Below are positions 19,031 to 20,366 of a stretch of DNA of 20,366 nucleotides, in pieces; position 1 is the stretch's first letter; every line of letters starts with the position of its first letter. The DNA lies in the NCBI GenBank assembly GCA_021464525.1, contig JADRCO010001314.1, positions 1 through 20,366 of the forward strand, given 5' to 3'. The notes below the pieces were generated by a model. The model worked only from the letters and a program-made list of their open reading frames with translations. It ran no database searches and was not told the origin of the DNA. A program made the position numbers and the translations under genes. Source of the stretch: Rhizophagus sp. LPA8_4_AMF (Eukaryota; Glomeromycota; Glomeromycetes; Glomerales; Glomeraceae).

Positions 19031-19999
19031 ATGAAACCCCTAGAACAATTTATTAAAAACAATATTCCAGGAAAAATTAAAGATATAAAATATTTCAAAA
19101 CATGGTTTAATGAAAATTTAGCTATAGTTATAAGTTTAATTACTGAAAATCCTTTTAAAAAATATGAAGCCACGTTAATTATTCATGAACCTGCTGAAAG
19201 AATGATGAATAGGATTTTTATAGTACTTAAATGTATCGCTAGTGATTCAAAATTAAATAAAATCAAAAGAAAAATAGATATAATTAAAAAAAAATTAAAT
19301 GAAGATAATCCTGGAATTCATTTCAATTTTTTTAATAATATTATAGAAACAAATTTACCTTTTGATATTAATAATATTAATCCTGATGAATATATTAAAC
19401 CATTAGATATTATTAAAATAAAGAGAGGTAGATATAAACATGTTGCTATTTACTTAGTTGATGGTAAAGTTTGTCAAATAGAGGGTACGAAAGGAAATTC
19501 TGGTGGATTATTTAATAAGATAAATTCTGGTGGTGTAAGGATTGCTGATTGGAAATCATTCTTAGGTGATAATCCAGGAGAAGTAACTAGGTATCATGTG
19601 GTAATACCTTTTAAACGAAAGGAGAAAATAATTGAACATATAGTAAAAGCTTTATTAAGCAAGTATGGAGAGGGTGAGTATCATCTTTTATTAAAAAATT
19701 GTGAACATTTTGCCAATATGTGTGTTTATAGTATTAACAGATCAGAACAAGTGGAAAAGTTGAAAAAGTTTTTAATAATGATGAGAGGGAAAGAAAATAA
19801 TAATATTTTAGAAATCAATAAAAGTGACAAAATGTTCACCAATTTGAAAGTATCTAGAGAACTAACTATAGAGGAAAAACAAATTATTGAAGAGTTGCGA
19901 AGAAGCACTAATGTTGAAACTTTAGAAGAAATTTCAAAAGGATGGTTCTCATTTCGAAGAATCTTTAAAATCGTTGCATGCATATTTCGGCGAAAATAA
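19031..19999 (+). CDS. LRAT / NlpC-P60-like domain protein
   Basis: Single-exon gene of 322 residues. The LRAT-like fold spans about residues 121-232: a PLDIIKIKRGRYKHVAIYL start with His137, a middle GGVRIADWKSFLG strand, and LLLKNCEHFANMC with Cys224. LRAT and PLAAT enzymes are thiol acyltransferases or phospholipases of the permuted NlpC/P60 type, using Cys, a first His and a second polar residue. His137 and Cys224 match the family's first His and the Cys of NCEHF. The second His, expected 12 residues after the first, is Gln149. Residues 1-115 are Lys/Ile-rich with no recognised domain. The tail (304-322, GWFSFRRIFKIVACIFRRK) is hydrophobic and basic and could dock to membranes, as C-terminal anchors do in PLAAT proteins. 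Start: first ATG after an A-run. Substrate unknown; activity uncertain. Confidence 0.75.
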   Translation: MKPLEQFIKNNIPGKIKDIKYFKTWFNENLAIVISLITENPFKKYEATLIIHEPAERMMNRIFIVLKCIASDSKLNKIKRKIDIIKKKLNEDNPGIHFNFFNNIIETNLPFDINNINPDEYIKPLDIIKIKRGRYKHVAIYLVDGKVCQIEGTKGNSGGLFNKINSGGVRIADWKSFLGDNPGEVTRYHVVIPFKRKEKIIEHIVKALLSKYGEGEYHLLLKNCEHFANMCVYSINRSEQVEKLKKFLIMMRGKENNNILEINKSDKMFTNLKVSRELTIEEKQIIEELRRSTNVETLEEISKGWFSFRRIFKIVACIFRRK

Positions 20000-20094
20000 A
20001 ATGGTGATATTCGGCTATGAATGAACCAATATATTTTGTTAGTACTTGTTTGGGAATAATTTTTTTACAGTCTGGATAGTTCTAACAGTGTTAT

Positions 20095-20100
20095 AATAAA
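20095..20100 (+). terminator. Polyadenylation signal of the LRAT-like gene
   Basis: AATAAA about 95 bp past the stop codon of the LRAT-like gene, in a T/A-rich stretch. Position fits a normal 3' end. Confidence 0.5.
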
Positions 20101-20209
20101 ATACATTTGGATTGATTAATTACTTTTTATTAATATGATTATATTTAATATATAATTTGAGGCTAAAGTTATCGTTAACTTGGAAATCGCGTAATCGTTG
20201 GAAATTTGT

Positions 20210-20288
20210 CATGTGACATGTATTTTTCTCCTATATGTCACATGGTATCCCTGCTCATCAACACTGTAGGGTCTGGACCTACATAGTG
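20210..20288. repeat. Two adjacent hairpins near the window end
   Basis: CATGTGACAT (20210-20219) and its exact reverse complement ATGTCACATG (20235-20244) form a 10-bp stem with a 15-nt loop. Right after it, CACTGTAGGGTC...GACCTACATAGTG (20262-20288) forms a second, slightly bulged stem. The 20200-20310 segment is less AT-rich than its surroundings and may be the edge of a mobile element that continues outside the window. Confidence 0.5.
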
Positions 20289-20366
20289 CGCAGTACTATT
20301 TGGAGGGATCTGCATTATAATTAAATTAGGTGTTTACTTTTAGAAATGTATTTTATCAAATGATCA

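Noticed and set aside
19726-19983. 85-codon minus-strand frame
   Set aside because: Antisense to the C-terminal part of the LRAT-like gene with no features of its own.

Overview
The window is eukaryotic and very AT-rich. It has long A/T tracts, many trinucleotide microsatellites, compact genes and short GT-AG introns of about 58-125 bp. The mix of an intronless F-box/LRR-type protein, a Crinkler-type N-terminal remnant, a lineage-specific NlpC/LRAT-like protein and single-pass membrane proteins with disordered tails best fits an arbuscular mycorrhizal fungus (Glomeromycotina, Rhizophagus-like). That assignment is inference from style; no marker gene is present.

Layout. Positions 1-530 hold short inverted repeats and no gene. 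Positions 540-2302 are a graveyard: a Crinkler-like N-terminus with a splice donor, then a frameshifted importin-beta (KAP95-type) C-terminal half, then two unrecognised decayed frames. Positions 3078-4547 (minus) encode an intact F-box protein. The centrepiece is about 5655-10480: four head-to-tail minus-strand copies of a five-exon gene. Each intact copy encodes a 150-residue protein made of two DM9 (DUF3421) repeats, a family known from animal mannose-binding lectins. Copies 1, 2 and 4 splice into complete proteins. Copy 3 has lost the 5' end of exon 2, which is replaced by about 157 bp of unrelated DNA, so it reads as a recent pseudogene. The copies also share an upstream box and 3' flank, so whole units of roughly 1.1-1.3 kb were duplicated.

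Positions 11585-14208 (minus) and 16920-18280 (plus) are divergent genes about 2.7 kb apart. Both look like single-pass plasma-membrane proteins: a short ectodomain (signal peptide and eight cysteines in the plus-strand gene), one transmembrane helix, and a long low-complexity Pro/Ser/Asn-rich tail built from tandem repeats. Both need introns that a plain ORF scan misses. Positions 19031-19999 (plus) encode a protein with an LRAT/NlpC-P60-type domain; His137 and Cys224 are present and the second LRAT histidine is replaced by Gln149.

Each gene appears to be an independent transcription unit and nothing shows a common pathway. The DM9 array is the most distinctive locus: a candidate family of cytosolic carbohydrate-binding proteins that is still duplicating and decaying.
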